DNA of 64,000 bases from positions 124,001 to 188,000 of the forward strand of contig CAXBLA010000001.1 in assembly GCA_963976625.1 (NCBI GenBank), given 5' to 3'. Below, in pieces: positions 43,135-52,412 of the stretch (positions within the stretch are counted from its first letter, which is position 1; each line of letters begins with the position of its first letter). This DNA comes from UBA1924 sp963976625. GTDB taxonomy: Bacteria; Planctomycetota; Phycisphaerae; Phycisphaerales; UBA1924. The notes under the pieces were generated by a model. That model did no database searches and was not told the origin of the DNA. It worked only from the letters and a program-made list of their open reading frames with translations. The position numbers were made by a program, and so were the translations under genes.

Positions 43135-46100
43135 TTGAACCTTGAAAACCAACTGTCGCAGTGGTCGCATATCCTGATCGCTGTGGCCGGATGTGCCGTT
43201 GCGGCTTCTGTGACCAACGCTCAATCAACAGTCTACCAGCCCGGCACACCCGTCAAGTGGAATTCCGGGCTTGTCGAGCGATCACAACCCATGTCGATCG
43301 CCCAGCTCCGCACCTCCATCAGCCAGCTCGCTACTCGTACAGAACAGTCCCGCGTGCTCGTCAGCCTCAAGGCTCCGCCGGGCAAGTCGCAGCGCCAAGC
43401 ACTCAAGGCATCCGGGCTCGACCTCACCACATCGCTCGGCGGTACGACCTACTTCGCAACGCTCGATCAGCATGCCGATGTCACTCAACTTGCGGGTTCC
43501 TCGATCGCTTCGATCGCCCCCATCCAACTCGCTCACAAGCTCCACCCGGACCTACAAGCCGAGCTCGTCCATCCCTGGATGCTCTCACAGAACGCGATCA
43601 CAAAGTCTTCCAAACTTAAAGAGCTCGCCGACAGCGGCGTGATGACCGTGAGCGAGCTCAAAGCCCACGATCTCGACCCGCAGGTTGTGGTGGTCGTCCA
43701 GCTGCACCCCGATGTCGCCCGAGCCGCAGAATCCTTACGCCTCGCCGCCACCTACCACGCCAAGCTGCTCTCGCAGGCCGACGCGATCAATACGATCGTC
43801 ATCGCGGTCGACCCGGACCAGATCAAGAAGATCGCCAGCGAAGATGCCGTCATGTGGGTCGAGCCACCGCTCCCCAAGCTCGGCGAGCTCAACGCCGAGA
43901 ACCGCCAGCTCACCGGTGTGAACACGCTCAACACCGCCCCTTACAGCCTCGATGGAACGGGGATCGATGTCTTTGTCTTCGATGCGGGCAAGGTCTCGAG
44001 CCATTCGGACTTTGGTGGTCGACTGACCATCGGGTTGTCTGACACAGATGGCGTCTCGGATCACGCGACTCATGTCGCCGGCACGATCGGTGGTGGTGGC
44101 AATATCAACGCGAATAACCGGGGTATGGCACCCGGGGTCAACCTGATCTCCTACGCCTTCGAGCAAGAGGGTGGGCTCTCAGAGGGCTTCCTTTACACCG
44201 ATCCCGGTGACCTCGAAGCAGACTACAGCGAAGCCATCAGCCTCTATGATGTAGACATCTCCAACAACTCCATCGGCACCAACATCGCACCCAACGGCTA
44301 CCCCTGCGAGTGGACCGGCAACTACGGTACCACCAGCGCGCTCATCGACAGCATCGCTCGAGGATCAATGGGCGATCCGTTCCGCATCGTCTGGGCCAAT
44401 GGCAACGAACGCCAGTCTTTCCGCTGCCAGGGCGATGACAACGGCAATCATGGCGAGTTCTACTCCACTGCGCCTCCGGGCTGCGCCAAGAACCACATCA
44501 CGGTCGGTTCGGTCGATTCCGATACGGATCTGAGCAGCGACTTCAGCTCATGGGGACCAACCGATGATGGTCGGCTCAAGCCTGATATCTCCGCGCCTGG
44601 CTGCCAAGACGGCGGTGATAGAGGTGTCACCTCCACGAGTTCCTTCGGAGGCTACACCGTCAAGTGCGGCACCTCGATGGCCGCCCCGACCGTCACCGGG
44701 ATCTCGGCGCTGATCTTGCAGCAATACCGGGCGACCTTCCCCGAGCTCAACGATCCGATGAACGCAACACTCAAGGCACTCCTCGCCAACACTGCGGTGG
44801 ATCGTGGCAATGTGGGCCCAGACTACAAGTACGGTTACGGCTCGGTCCGCGCGGTCCCGGCTATTGATACAGTACTCAATGAGAACCTGATCGAGTCTGA
44901 GGTCGCCCAAGGCGCGACCTACAAAGGCATTATTCTCGTGGGCTCTGGCGAGAGCGAACTCAAGGTCACGATGGCTTGGGACGATGCGCCGGCGGCCTCC
45001 AATGTCACCAACAGCCTCGTCAACGACCTCGATCTCAAGATCATCGGTTCGGATGGTACGGTCTACCTCCCATGGACCCTCGATCCCGCCAATCCGAATG
45101 CTTCGGCCGTCCAAACAGTTGAGGATCATCTCAACAATATAGAACAGGTCGCCATCCAGAACCCCGCCCCCGGTGCCTACACCGTCGAGGTCAGCGGGTT
45201 CAACATCGCCTCGGGCGATACACAGACCTTCGGGCTCGTCTCCTCCTCAACGCTGGTCAACTGCTCGTCATCGGGCGTGATCAGCATCGGCGGCTCCGTC
45301 TTCACCTGCTCAAGCGAGATCACCGTCCTGGTCAGCGATTGCGATCTCAACACCTCGGATTCAATCACAGACACCGTCGATATCGTGATCGATACAGATT
45401 CGCAATCAAGCCCTCCGCTGGTGCTCACGCTCACCGAATCCGCCCCCGAGTCCGCTCAGTTTGTCGGCTCATTCTTGATCTCGGACACCAACAGAGGAGA
45501 TATCACGGTTGTCCCCGGTGATACGATCCACGCGACCTACATCGATGCCGACGATGGTGAAGGCGGGACCAGCGTGCCCGTCGTCGCCTCCGGGAACATC
45601 GATTGCATGGCCCCTATGGTGGATGCGGTCTCCGTCACCAACATCGAGCCCCGCAAGGCAGATGTGAACATCGATTTCGATGAGGCCGTCAGTGCTACGG
45701 TCCGCTTCGGCACCAGCATGGCCAATCTGACCGGCTCTGCCGGTTCCGGAGCGATCTCAAGTTCGCTGACCATCGGGCTTGGCGGGCTCACCGATAACAC
45801 AGACTATGTGTTTGTCATCGAGGCGCAAGACCGAGCCGGCAACGCCCAGATCGACGACAACAACGGCAATGGCTATGCCTTCTCCACCCCGGACATCCCG
45901 GACTTCTACACCGAAGCCTTCCCCGGAGGGATCGATCTCGAGGGCATGCAGCTCACACTGACACCCGCCGATTCCGTCGATGGATACACCCCAACCATGA
46001 TCCCGCTTCCCGGTGGCGTGCTCCCATTTGATCCAAGCGTGGGCACGCAGCTGAGCCTGAGCGACGATGATTCCGAGTTCGTATCAATCGCCGACGGCCA

Positions 46101-46677
46101 TCAGATTCATGTCTACGACCAATCCTTCGGGAGTTTCTACATCGGATCCAACGGCTACATCACGCTAGACGGCTCCGACAGCGACTATTCTGAGAGCCTC
46201 GATGATCATTTCGATATGGTCCGGGTCTCCGCGATGTTCGATGACCTGAACCCATCGAGTTCGGGCAGTGGGAAGGTCCGCTGGCAGCAGCTCGAAGACC
46301 GCATGGTGATCAGCTACGACGGCATCTATGAGTACTCAGGTTCGACACCCAATATCTTCCAAATTGAGATGCACTTCGATGGGGTGATCGTGATCTCTTG
46401 GGAACGCATCGATATCGACGACGCCATCATCGGCATCTCGGAGGGCAATGGGATCGACCCAGATTTCACAGAATCCGATCTCTCAACCTACCCGGCCCCG
46501 AGCGATTGCCCGGCGGATATGACTGGCGACGACGAACTCGATTTCTTCGATGTCTCCGACTTCCTCGACGCCTTCGGTGCCAAGGACCCCGTCGCGGACT
46601 TCGATGACAACGGCGAGTTCGATTTCTTCGATGTCTCGGCCTTCCTCGACTCCTTCGCCGCCGGGTGCCCGGACTAA
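43135..46677 (+). CDS. Secreted subtilisin-like serine protease (S8) with dockerin-type C-terminus
   Basis: I chose the TTG at 43135: GGAG lies nine bases upstream, and the N-terminus then forms a clean signal peptide (SHILIAVAGCAVAASVTNAQ). The product is 1180 residues. A propeptide-like region covers about 50-265. The S8 domain has Asp283 (VFVFDAG), His310 (DHATHVAG) and Ser514 (CGTSMAAP). A P-domain/jelly-roll-like region follows (about 590-720), then a fibronectin-III-like segment (about 825-920), a beta-rich domain (about 935-1120), and a terminal GC-type dockerin with two FFDVSxFLDxF units and a Cys near each end. It is probably a surface-retained or secreted protease acting on protein polymers. 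Confidence 0.9.
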   Translation: MNLENQLSQWSHILIAVAGCAVAASVTNAQSTVYQPGTPVKWNSGLVERSQPMSIAQLRTSISQLATRTEQSRVLVSLKAPPGKSQRQALKASGLDLTTSLGGTTYFATLDQHADVTQLAGSSIASIAPIQLAHKLHPDLQAELVHPWMLSQNAITKSSKLKELADSGVMTVSELKAHDLDPQVVVVVQLHPDVARAAESLRLAATYHAKLLSQADAINTIVIAVDPDQIKKIASEDAVMWVEPPLPKLGELNAENRQLTGVNTLNTAPYSLDGTGIDVFVFDAGKVSSHSDFGGRLTIGLSDTDGVSDHATHVAGTIGGGGNINANNRGMAPGVNLISYAFEQEGGLSEGFLYTDPGDLEADYSEAISLYDVDISNNSIGTNIAPNGYPCEWTGNYGTTSALIDSIARGSMGDPFRIVWANGNERQSFRCQGDDNGNHGEFYSTAPPGCAKNHITVGSVDSDTDLSSDFSSWGPTDDGRLKPDISAPGCQDGGDRGVTSTSSFGGYTVKCGTSMAAPTVTGISALILQQYRATFPELNDPMNATLKALLANTAVDRGNVGPDYKYGYGSVRAVPAIDTVLNENLIESEVAQGATYKGIILVGSGESELKVTMAWDDAPAASNVTNSLVNDLDLKIIGSDGTVYLPWTLDPANPNASAVQTVEDHLNNIEQVAIQNPAPGAYTVEVSGFNIASGDTQTFGLVSSSTLVNCSSSGVISIGGSVFTCSSEITVLVSDCDLNTSDSITDTVDIVIDTDSQSSPPLVLTLTESAPESAQFVGSFLISDTNRGDITVVPGDTIHATYIDADDGEGGTSVPVVASGNIDCMAPMVDAVSVTNIEPRKADVNIDFDEAVSATVRFGTSMANLTGSAGSGAISSSLTIGLGGLTDNTDYVFVIEAQDRAGNAQIDDNNGNGYAFSTPDIPDFYTEAFPGGIDLEGMQLTLTPADSVDGYTPTMIPLPGGVLPFDPSVGTQLSLSDDDSEFVSIADGHQIHVYDQSFGSFYIGSNGYITLDGSDSDYSESLDDHFDMVRVSAMFDDLNPSSSGSGKVRWQQLEDRMVISYDGIYEYSGSTPNIFQIEMHFDGVIVISWERIDIDDAIIGISEGNGIDPDFTESDLSTYPAPSDCPADMTGDDELDFFDVSDFLDAFGAKDPVADFDDNGEFDFFDVSAFLDSFAAGCPD

Positions 46678-46713
46678 AGCCCCGCACCGAGCATCCCAAA
46701 CGCCACAAACCTG

Positions 46714-46746
46714 CCCGGCTCGCACTCGCGAGCCGGGTATTTCTTT
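46714..46746 (+). terminator. Intrinsic terminator after the subtilase gene
   Basis: A perfect ten-base-pair stem, CCCGGCTCGC with its complement, encloses loop ACTC and is followed by TATTTCTTT. Confidence 0.85.
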
Positions 46747-46777
46747 GCCCCCTCAAACACCCGAGAACCCTGGAGAC

Positions 46778-46783
46778 TATGAT
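46778..46783 (+). promoter_or_regulatory. Putative -10 element (TATGAT) for leaderless purD mRNA
   Basis: TATGAT (five of six consensus bases) ends exactly five bases before the ATG at 46789. It follows the preceding terminator by about 30 bases. Confidence 0.6.
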
Positions 46784-46788
46784 CGGAG

Positions 46789-48126
46789 ATGAGCAACGAT
46801 CAAGCGAATATGACCATCCCCGACACCCTCAATGTCCTCCTGATCGGCGGCGGGGCACGCGAGCATGCCCTGGCCAAGGGGCTCGCCCGATCCCCCCGTT
46901 TGGGCACCCTCTATGCCACCCATATGCAGAATCCTGGCATCGCCAAGCTCGCCCAGCCGGTCGATGTCCCAGTACTGGGCGGCGAGCTCTACCGTTTGGT
47001 CCAGTTCTGCGATCGCCAGCAGGTCGATCTGGTCGTCATCGGTCCAGAGGACCCGTTGGCCGAGGGCTGGGCGGATCAACTGGGCAAACGGGCCGACGGC
47101 TCGTCGCGCATGGTCTTTGGCCCAAACGCTAAAGGCGCCCAGCTCGAAGCCGACAAGGCATACGCGAAACAAATGATGAAGGCCGCCTCCGTGCCCACCG
47201 CCGAGGGGCGCGTGTTCACCCAGCTGGCCCACGCTGAGGAATACCTCAAGAGCCGCGATGAGGTCTTTGTCATCAAAGCTACCGGGCTCGCCAAGGGGAA
47301 GGGCGTGATCGTCCCCCAGACAAACGAAGAGGGCATCAAGGCCGTCCGCGAGATGATGGACAAGCGGGTCTTCGGCGATGCCGGCAAGCAGGTCCTCGTC
47401 GAAGAAAAACTCAACGGCACCGAGGTCTCCGTCCTCGCCCTGCTCGACGGTCACAATATCCTCGTCCTGCCCCCGTGCCAGGATCACAAGCGTCTGGGCG
47501 ATGGCGACACCGGGCCAAACACCGGCGGCATGGGCGCGTTCTGCCCTGCAGAGACCCTTTCCGATCAGGTCATGGCCCAGATCGAGTCCGAGGTGCTCGT
47601 GCCGATCGCCGATGTGCTCCGCCGTGACGAAATCGACTTCCGCGGCGTGCTCTACGCCGGGATCATGCTTACCCCCGCGGGCCCCAAGGTCCTCGAGTTC
47701 AATGTCCGCTTTGGTGATCCGGAGTGCCAGCCGTTGATCTCATTGCTCGAGTCCGATCTGATCGAACTCCTCTGGGCGACGGCCGCGGGCACCCTCGACG
47801 AGGTCGATGTCCAGTTCTCCAAGCAGCACGCCGTGTGCGTGGTCCTCGCGTCCAAGGGCTACCCGCAGGACCCAGAAACCGGGGTGGTCATCGAAGGCAT
47901 CGAAGACGCCGAGAGCGTAGAGGGCGTAAGCGTGCTTCACGCGGGCACCAAGCTGATGGACAACGGCATCCTCGTCACCGCTGGTGGGCGTGTGCTCTCG
48001 GTCAATGCCGTGGGGGATACCGTCGAGCAGGCCCGCGAGCGGGCGTACAAGGCCGCCAAGATGATCCAGTTTGAGGGGGCGCAGATGCGCACCGACATCG
48101 CCCAGAGCGCGACGATCCATAGCTGA
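46789..48126 (+). CDS. purD: Phosphoribosylamine-glycine ligase (GARS)
   Basis: The product has 445 residues, slightly longer than usual (about 425). Motifs: VLLIGGGAREHALA, VVIGPEDPLAEG, the ATP-grasp segment VIKATGLAKGKGV, LVEEKLNGTEVSVLAL, HKRLGDGDTGPNTGGMGAF, and LEFNVRFGDPECQ with the metal ligands. It ligates phosphoribosylamine and glycine in purine synthesis. An ATG eight codons in (MTIPDTLN) is an alternative start. Confidence 0.95.
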   Translation: MSNDQANMTIPDTLNVLLIGGGAREHALAKGLARSPRLGTLYATHMQNPGIAKLAQPVDVPVLGGELYRLVQFCDRQQVDLVVIGPEDPLAEGWADQLGKRADGSSRMVFGPNAKGAQLEADKAYAKQMMKAASVPTAEGRVFTQLAHAEEYLKSRDEVFVIKATGLAKGKGVIVPQTNEEGIKAVREMMDKRVFGDAGKQVLVEEKLNGTEVSVLALLDGHNILVLPPCQDHKRLGDGDTGPNTGGMGAFCPAETLSDQVMAQIESEVLVPIADVLRRDEIDFRGVLYAGIMLTPAGPKVLEFNVRFGDPECQPLISLLESDLIELLWATAAGTLDEVDVQFSKQHAVCVVLASKGYPQDPETGVVIEGIEDAESVEGVSVLHAGTKLMDNGILVTAGGRVLSVNAVGDTVEQARERAYKAAKMIQFEGAQMRTDIAQSATIHS

Positions 48127-48149
48127 TCGAGTTGATTTAAACTAGATGT

Positions 48150-49574
48150 TTACGGTGAAGGCTGGGCGACCCGCTTGCCCGCGACCGCGGTCAGCCACAC
48201 GCCCGTCGCCATCGCGTCTTCAGAATCCATCGCCCAGATCACATGGGCTCGCTTGTCGGCATCTACAAATGGCGAGCCAGCAAGCCGCATCAATACTAAG
48301 CGCATCCCGGCTTCATTCGAGTCAATCGCCACCTCGAATCGGTCGAGGACTTGCCCATTGGTATCGAGCAGTTCCAAGACTCCCAGCTCAGACGGTTTGG
48401 TATTCGCTTCGATGACGCGGACGAGTTGGGCATCGCTGGCGGTCAGCACACGCACACAGCGTTCGATCGCGCCCTGGTTGATGCTGTCGACCTGTTGCCC
48501 GTCGATTGTCCAGTTGCCCATCGAGCGGTGCGCGTGATAGCGTTCGACCCCGTCGCGTCCCAAGACCCGCAAACTCGACACTTTGGACGCACCAATGGCT
48601 GCAGGGACCTTGCTGATGTAGGGTTCGACGGAAGCGGTGAGCTTCGAGAGGGCAAGGGTCTCCAGCGTGACCATCGCGGTGCCTGTGGGGGCGAAGACAA
48701 GGGCATACACCGTGTCGCCATTGACATCAGCTCGTGTGCCAATGGTCAGAGTCGTTTGCTGATCTGCAGTGCCCAGTGCCACCTTGGCGATCGGTCGATC
48801 AAGCCCGCTGATCGAATCATCTAAGGGCTCATCTACAAATGCCGCCGTCTGGACTTGCAACAGCGCTTGTATGAGCTCGTCAATCCGATCGTGCTGTCCA
48901 TGGACACCGATCGGGTTGTTGATCCTCCAGCCATTCGAGGCCCGTTCCAATGAGAGTTCCAATCCACCGGCTTCAAGATCAACCTCGCTGACAATCGAGC
49001 CCGGCACATCAAAGATCAGCTTGGATCGCCAGTCGAGCATGCCGAGCTGCACGAACGCATCGGCAATGGTTTTTTCGAGTCGCCCGAACCAACGGGCCGT
49101 CGCTATCCCGTCGCTGCCGCGTTCTTCGACCCGGATCGGGGTCATGCCCCCGGCGGAGTCACGGTCGAACTCGATCCGGATCGATCGCCCATCTTGTTGG
49201 CGGATAACGATTTCTCCAGCGAGGTTCTTGAGCAGATCCGTCGGCGAGATCAACGCCCGGGCCGTCGCCAGCGTGCGGATGCTCCCCCGGGCCTTGGGCG
49301 TCTGGGCGGGCCAGCTGTGATCCATCCCCCCGGCTGACCAGTGGATCAGCCAGCGATCAGGCTGGATCGGATCACGCTCAAGGAACTCTCGATCAAGCTC
49401 GGTCTGCCCCGCCCGGACCATCGCGACGGTGTTGGAAGGGTCGAATCCGATGGTTCGGCTTGTGGCTTCGGGTACATTCCGCAGGGCGGCCTGCTTCTGG
49501 GCCTGGGCAAAGATCACCCCCACCCCGAGCACCCCGGCCACAATGATCCAGATCAGCAGTGTTCGTATCGACAT
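48150..49574 (-). CDS. DUF4340-type membrane-anchored protein
   Basis: The product has 474 residues with a single N-terminal hydrophobic helix (LLIWIIVAGVLGVGVIFAQA). A long exported region follows, made of beta-rich repeats of the kind IGxRxDxxGDTVYAL and LTASVEPYISK. This matches DUF4340 proteins, which are usually encoded beside the GldG-like part of an ABC system. Here neither neighbour is an ABC gene, so it stands alone in the window. The role is not established. TAGGAT ends six bases before the ATG. Confidence 0.65.
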   Translation of the reverse strand: MSIRTLLIWIIVAGVLGVGVIFAQAQKQAALRNVPEATSRTIGFDPSNTVAMVRAGQTELDREFLERDPIQPDRWLIHWSAGGMDHSWPAQTPKARGSIRTLATARALISPTDLLKNLAGEIVIRQQDGRSIRIEFDRDSAGGMTPIRVEERGSDGIATARWFGRLEKTIADAFVQLGMLDWRSKLIFDVPGSIVSEVDLEAGGLELSLERASNGWRINNPIGVHGQHDRIDELIQALLQVQTAAFVDEPLDDSISGLDRPIAKVALGTADQQTTLTIGTRADVNGDTVYALVFAPTGTAMVTLETLALSKLTASVEPYISKVPAAIGASKVSSLRVLGRDGVERYHAHRSMGNWTIDGQQVDSINQGAIERCVRVLTASDAQLVRVIEANTKPSELGVLELLDTNGQVLDRFEVAIDSNEAGMRLVLMRLAGSPFVDADKRAHVIWAMDSEDAMATGVWLTAVAGKRVAQPSP

Positions 49575-49580
49575 AGAACT

Positions 49581-49586
49581 ATCCTA
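49581..49586 (-). promoter_or_regulatory. Putative -10 element (TAGGAT) for the DUF4340 gene
   Basis: On the minus strand the hexamer ends six bases before the ATG at 49574, without a ribosome site. Confidence 0.4.
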
Positions 49587-49634
49587 TCGTCTGTTCGTGC
49601 ACAGATGCCCCAGAGATGGCCGACAAAGAGAAGA

Positions 49635-50363
49635 ATGATGACCACGAACCCGACCAATCCACGGCTAGCCCCGCCCCTGATCGCCATTACCTCGGACCTG
49701 ATGATCCGAAACGATCGCCCGACGGCCTTCCTGACCATGACCTATGTCCAGGCGGTTCAAAAGGCCGGTGGAATCCCCGTGATTCTCCCGCCGATGGATG
49801 CCGATTCACCTTCGCGGCCCATACCCGCATTGATCGAGCGTTTCGATGGCTTCATCCTCTCCGGCGGCGACGACCCCAAGACCGAACCCTTCGGCTGCCC
49901 GACCCACGACGCCATCACTCCGGTGCTTGATGCCCGCCAAGCCTTCGAGACCGCCCTGCTCACCGAACTCGCCAAGCACCCCGATATCCCCGTCCTCGGG
50001 ATCTGCCTGGGCATGCAGATGATGGCCCTGTGCAGCGGCGGCCGGCTCAACCAGCACTTGCCTGACACCCACGAAAACCACGCCATCCACTGGGAGCACC
50101 CCCACGAGATCCGATCCAATGACCAGATGAGCATGGCCACTGGCACAGTCTATTCGAAGCATCGACAAGCGGTTGATGATCCGGGGTCGATGCGCGTCCT
50201 CGCCCAATCAACGGACGGCGTCATCGAAGCCATCGATGACCCGGAGCGTGCGTACACCGTGGGAGTGCAGTGGCACCCAGAGCGGACCGAGGATCAGAAT
50301 CTCGGCCAAGGAATCATCGACGCATTGGTCGCCGCCGCAAGTAATCGCTCGAACTCAAACTGA
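49635..50363 (+). CDS. Class I glutamine amidotransferase-like hydrolase (peptidase C26, PuuD-like)
   Basis: The 242-residue product starts at the ATG that follows AAAGAGAAG; several in-frame ATGs (49605, 49638) make the exact start uncertain. Family motifs: PLIAITSDLM, GFILSGGDDPKTEPFG, the nucleophile in LGICLGMQMMA, and VQWHPERT with the catalytic His/Glu. By family it may hydrolyse gamma-glutamyl-gamma-aminobutyrate or another gamma-glutamyl amide; no putrescine-degradation gene is near. Its stop is one base from the metF stop on the other strand. Confidence 0.85.
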   Translation: MMTTNPTNPRLAPPLIAITSDLMIRNDRPTAFLTMTYVQAVQKAGGIPVILPPMDADSPSRPIPALIERFDGFILSGGDDPKTEPFGCPTHDAITPVLDARQAFETALLTELAKHPDIPVLGICLGMQMMALCSGGRLNQHLPDTHENHAIHWEHPHEIRSNDQMSMATGTVYSKHRQAVDDPGSMRVLAQSTDGVIEAIDDPERAYTVGVQWHPERTEDQNLGQGIIDALVAAASNRSNSN

Positions 50364-50364
50364 T

Positions 50365-51306
50365 TTAGAAGTCCAGCATCGACCCGCCGCCGAGTTGTTC
50401 GGAGTTGGCGACGCCGAGCGTTTTGTAGATTTCAAGCGTGGCGCTTGAAGTGTTGAGCGTGTAGAAATGAATGCCCGCCACGCGATGGTCCAGCAGGTCC
50501 CGGCACTGCTCAGTGGCCCAGTGCACGCCCACACGGCGGATCGCTTCAGCCGATCCATCCGTCCGTCGGACCATCCGCAGCAACGGGGCGGGGAACCGCA
50601 TGCCCTGGGCGAGGTCAGACATCCGCTTCATCCCCGCGATCGATTGGATCGGCATGACCCCACACAAAATCGGCACGCGGATCCCCGACATCTCGCACCG
50701 ATCGCGGAAGTCATAGAGGTCTCGGTTATCGAAGAACATCTGCGTGATGATGTAGTCCGCCCCGGCGTCGATTTTTGCTTTGAGATAATCCATCTCGTCG
50801 AGCCGATTGGGCGTGCCCGGGTGCCCCTCGGGGAAGCCTGCAACGCCGATCCCAAACCCGGTGAAACTTGGATTGGATTGAGTCTTCTGATCGCTGATCG
50901 TTCGGATGAACTTCACAAGCTGCGACGCGTTGGAGAACCGATCGCTCGACCAGTCGTGATCCGTGTCCTTGGGCGCATCTCCACGCAGGGCGAGGATACT
51001 CTGGATCCCACGATCGGCGTACCCTTCGACCATCGAGCGGATCTCTTCCTCGGAATGATTCACGCAGGTCAGGTGGGGGACGGTCACGATCCCGGTCTCT
51101 TTGCGGACCCGGTGCACGAGATCGAGAGTCAGCTGTCGCGTCGATCCTCCGGCGCCGTAGGTCACGCTGACAAACGATGGTCCGAGCTCTTCGAGCTTGA
51201 CAATATGATCAAAGAGCTTGTCGGCCCCCTCGCTGGTCTTGGGGGGGAAGAATTCAAACGAAAAGCTCGTCTGCGACCCGTGAATGATCCGATCGAATGC
51301 AGTCAT
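50365..51306 (-). CDS. metF: 5,10-methylenetetrahydrofolate reductase
   Basis: This 313-residue FAD enzyme has FSFEFFPPKTSEGADKL (catalytic Glu), VSVTYGAGGSTR, LTCVNHSEEEI, ALRGD, FTGFGIGVAGFPEGHP, DYIITQMFFDN and CGVMPI. It produces 5-methyl-THF for methionine synthesis, linking to gcvT and the ahcY-sahR pair. GGGAG lies seven bases before the ATG. Confidence 0.95.
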   Translation of the reverse strand: MTAFDRIIHGSQTSFSFEFFPPKTSEGADKLFDHIVKLEELGPSFVSVTYGAGGSTRQLTLDLVHRVRKETGIVTVPHLTCVNHSEEEIRSMVEGYADRGIQSILALRGDAPKDTDHDWSSDRFSNASQLVKFIRTISDQKTQSNPSFTGFGIGVAGFPEGHPGTPNRLDEMDYLKAKIDAGADYIITQMFFDNRDLYDFRDRCEMSGIRVPILCGVMPIQSIAGMKRMSDLAQGMRFPAPLLRMVRRTDGSAEAIRRVGVHWATEQCRDLLDHRVAGIHFYTLNTSSATLEIYKTLGVANSEQLGGGSMLDF

Positions 51307-51424
51307 GCCGCCACTCCCAATCCGTTCGGCAAGTACATATACACCGATAACTCGGAAGAATGATCGTTGCTCTGTGTGCTTTTGTGCTTCATCGCGTCCC
51401 TATATTCGGGTACACTCCTCGCTG

Positions 51425-51455
51425 AGCATTCGAAATTATGCTTGAGTGTGCTCAA
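51425..51455. promoter_or_regulatory. Nested inverted repeats upstream of the LuxR-type gene
   Basis: AGCAT (51425-51429) pairs with ATGCT (51438-51442), and TTGAG (51442-51446) pairs with CTCAA (51451-51455), just before AGGAG and the start at 51471. Possible autoregulatory site. A TACACT hexamer (51411-51416) lies upstream as candidate -10. Confidence 0.35.
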
Positions 51456-51470
51456 ATCAGGAGTCTGTGT

Positions 51471-52268
51471 ATGTTTGCCCATCTGTCTGCTCGCGATGTC
51501 CATGAATGCCACCAGCTGGCCGGCGCTTGCCGAGAGCTCGGGGCCCATGTCGACGCGTGGCGCCATCACCTGCTCACCTCGCTGCGTCAGTTCGTCGGGG
51601 CCCAGGTCATCATCAACTCCGAGATCGAGAACTTCGGGTCGATGAATGCCGATGATTCCAAGTTCATCGGCGTCCACCGAACGGGCTGGATCTCCGACGA
51701 CGCCGAGACCCGATGGCGTGAATACGCCCAGTCGATCCCCGTCGAGCGCACCCCCGAATACCCGTACCTCTCCAAGTTCTCGGGCAAGAAGATGGTGCTC
51801 TCGCGCGATCAGATCTGGGGACGGGCCTCGTGGTACCGCTCGCACACCTTCAACGAGATCCACCGCGAGTGCGGCATCGACGACTATGTCATCTCGATCT
51901 GTCCAACGAACATCCCAGGACGGTGTACCACGCTCTGGCTCCACAAAGGGGTCGGGAGCCAGGACTTCACTCAGCGTGAGCAAGAGATTATCTCGATGGT
52001 CCACATGACGATCAACACCGAGATCGGGACCTACCTCGCCGCCGCCGACGAGCCCGCGCTCAGCTCGTTGACCAACCGGAGGCTCCAGGTGCTCGATCGT
52101 CTGCTCGCTGGCGACTCCGAAAAACAGATCGCGTATCAGCTTGAAGTCGGTAAGGCTGCGATCCACGACCATGTGCTGGCGATCTACCGCCACTTCGGTG
52201 TTTCGTCGCGTGGCGAGCTGCTCGCCAAGTTCATTGGTCGAGCTCGCCCACGCTTCGATCAGCCCTGA
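51471..52268 (+). CDS. LuxR-type HTH transcriptional regulator, orphan
   Basis: The product has 265 residues. I chose the ATG at 51471 for its AGGAG at a spacing of seven. The C-terminal HTH of the LuxR/FixJ type runs from LTNRRLQVLDRLLAGDSEKQ to VGKAAIHDHVLAIYRHFGV (about residues 200-250), with the expected Leu-x-Gly-x-x-x-K-x-I-A core. The N-terminal 190 residues contain neither a receiver nor a clear autoinducer domain; they may form a GAF- or PAS-like sensor. There is no kinase nearby. A terminator follows and then the exported beta-propeller gene, which might be its target. Confidence 0.75.
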   Translation: MFAHLSARDVHECHQLAGACRELGAHVDAWRHHLLTSLRQFVGAQVIINSEIENFGSMNADDSKFIGVHRTGWISDDAETRWREYAQSIPVERTPEYPYLSKFSGKKMVLSRDQIWGRASWYRSHTFNEIHRECGIDDYVISICPTNIPGRCTTLWLHKGVGSQDFTQREQEIISMVHMTINTEIGTYLAAADEPALSSLTNRRLQVLDRLLAGDSEKQIAYQLEVGKAAIHDHVLAIYRHFGVSSRGELLAKFIGRARPRFDQP

Positions 52269-52300
52269 TCCGAATCCATTTTTGTTGTTCCCGATGGAGA

Positions 52301-52327
52301 CCCCACCAAAGAGTGGGGCTGCTTTTT
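52301..52327 (+). terminator. Intrinsic terminator after the LuxR-type gene
   Basis: Stem CCCCAC/GTGGGG with loop CAAAGA, then CTGC and TTTTT. Confidence 0.75.
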
Positions 52328-52412
52328 GTCTGCGGTGCACGAAGATAGACATGTTGCAGGGCAATGGGCCCTGGATCAGATATTGCAGACACGAATCACC
52401 AGGAGCAAAAGA

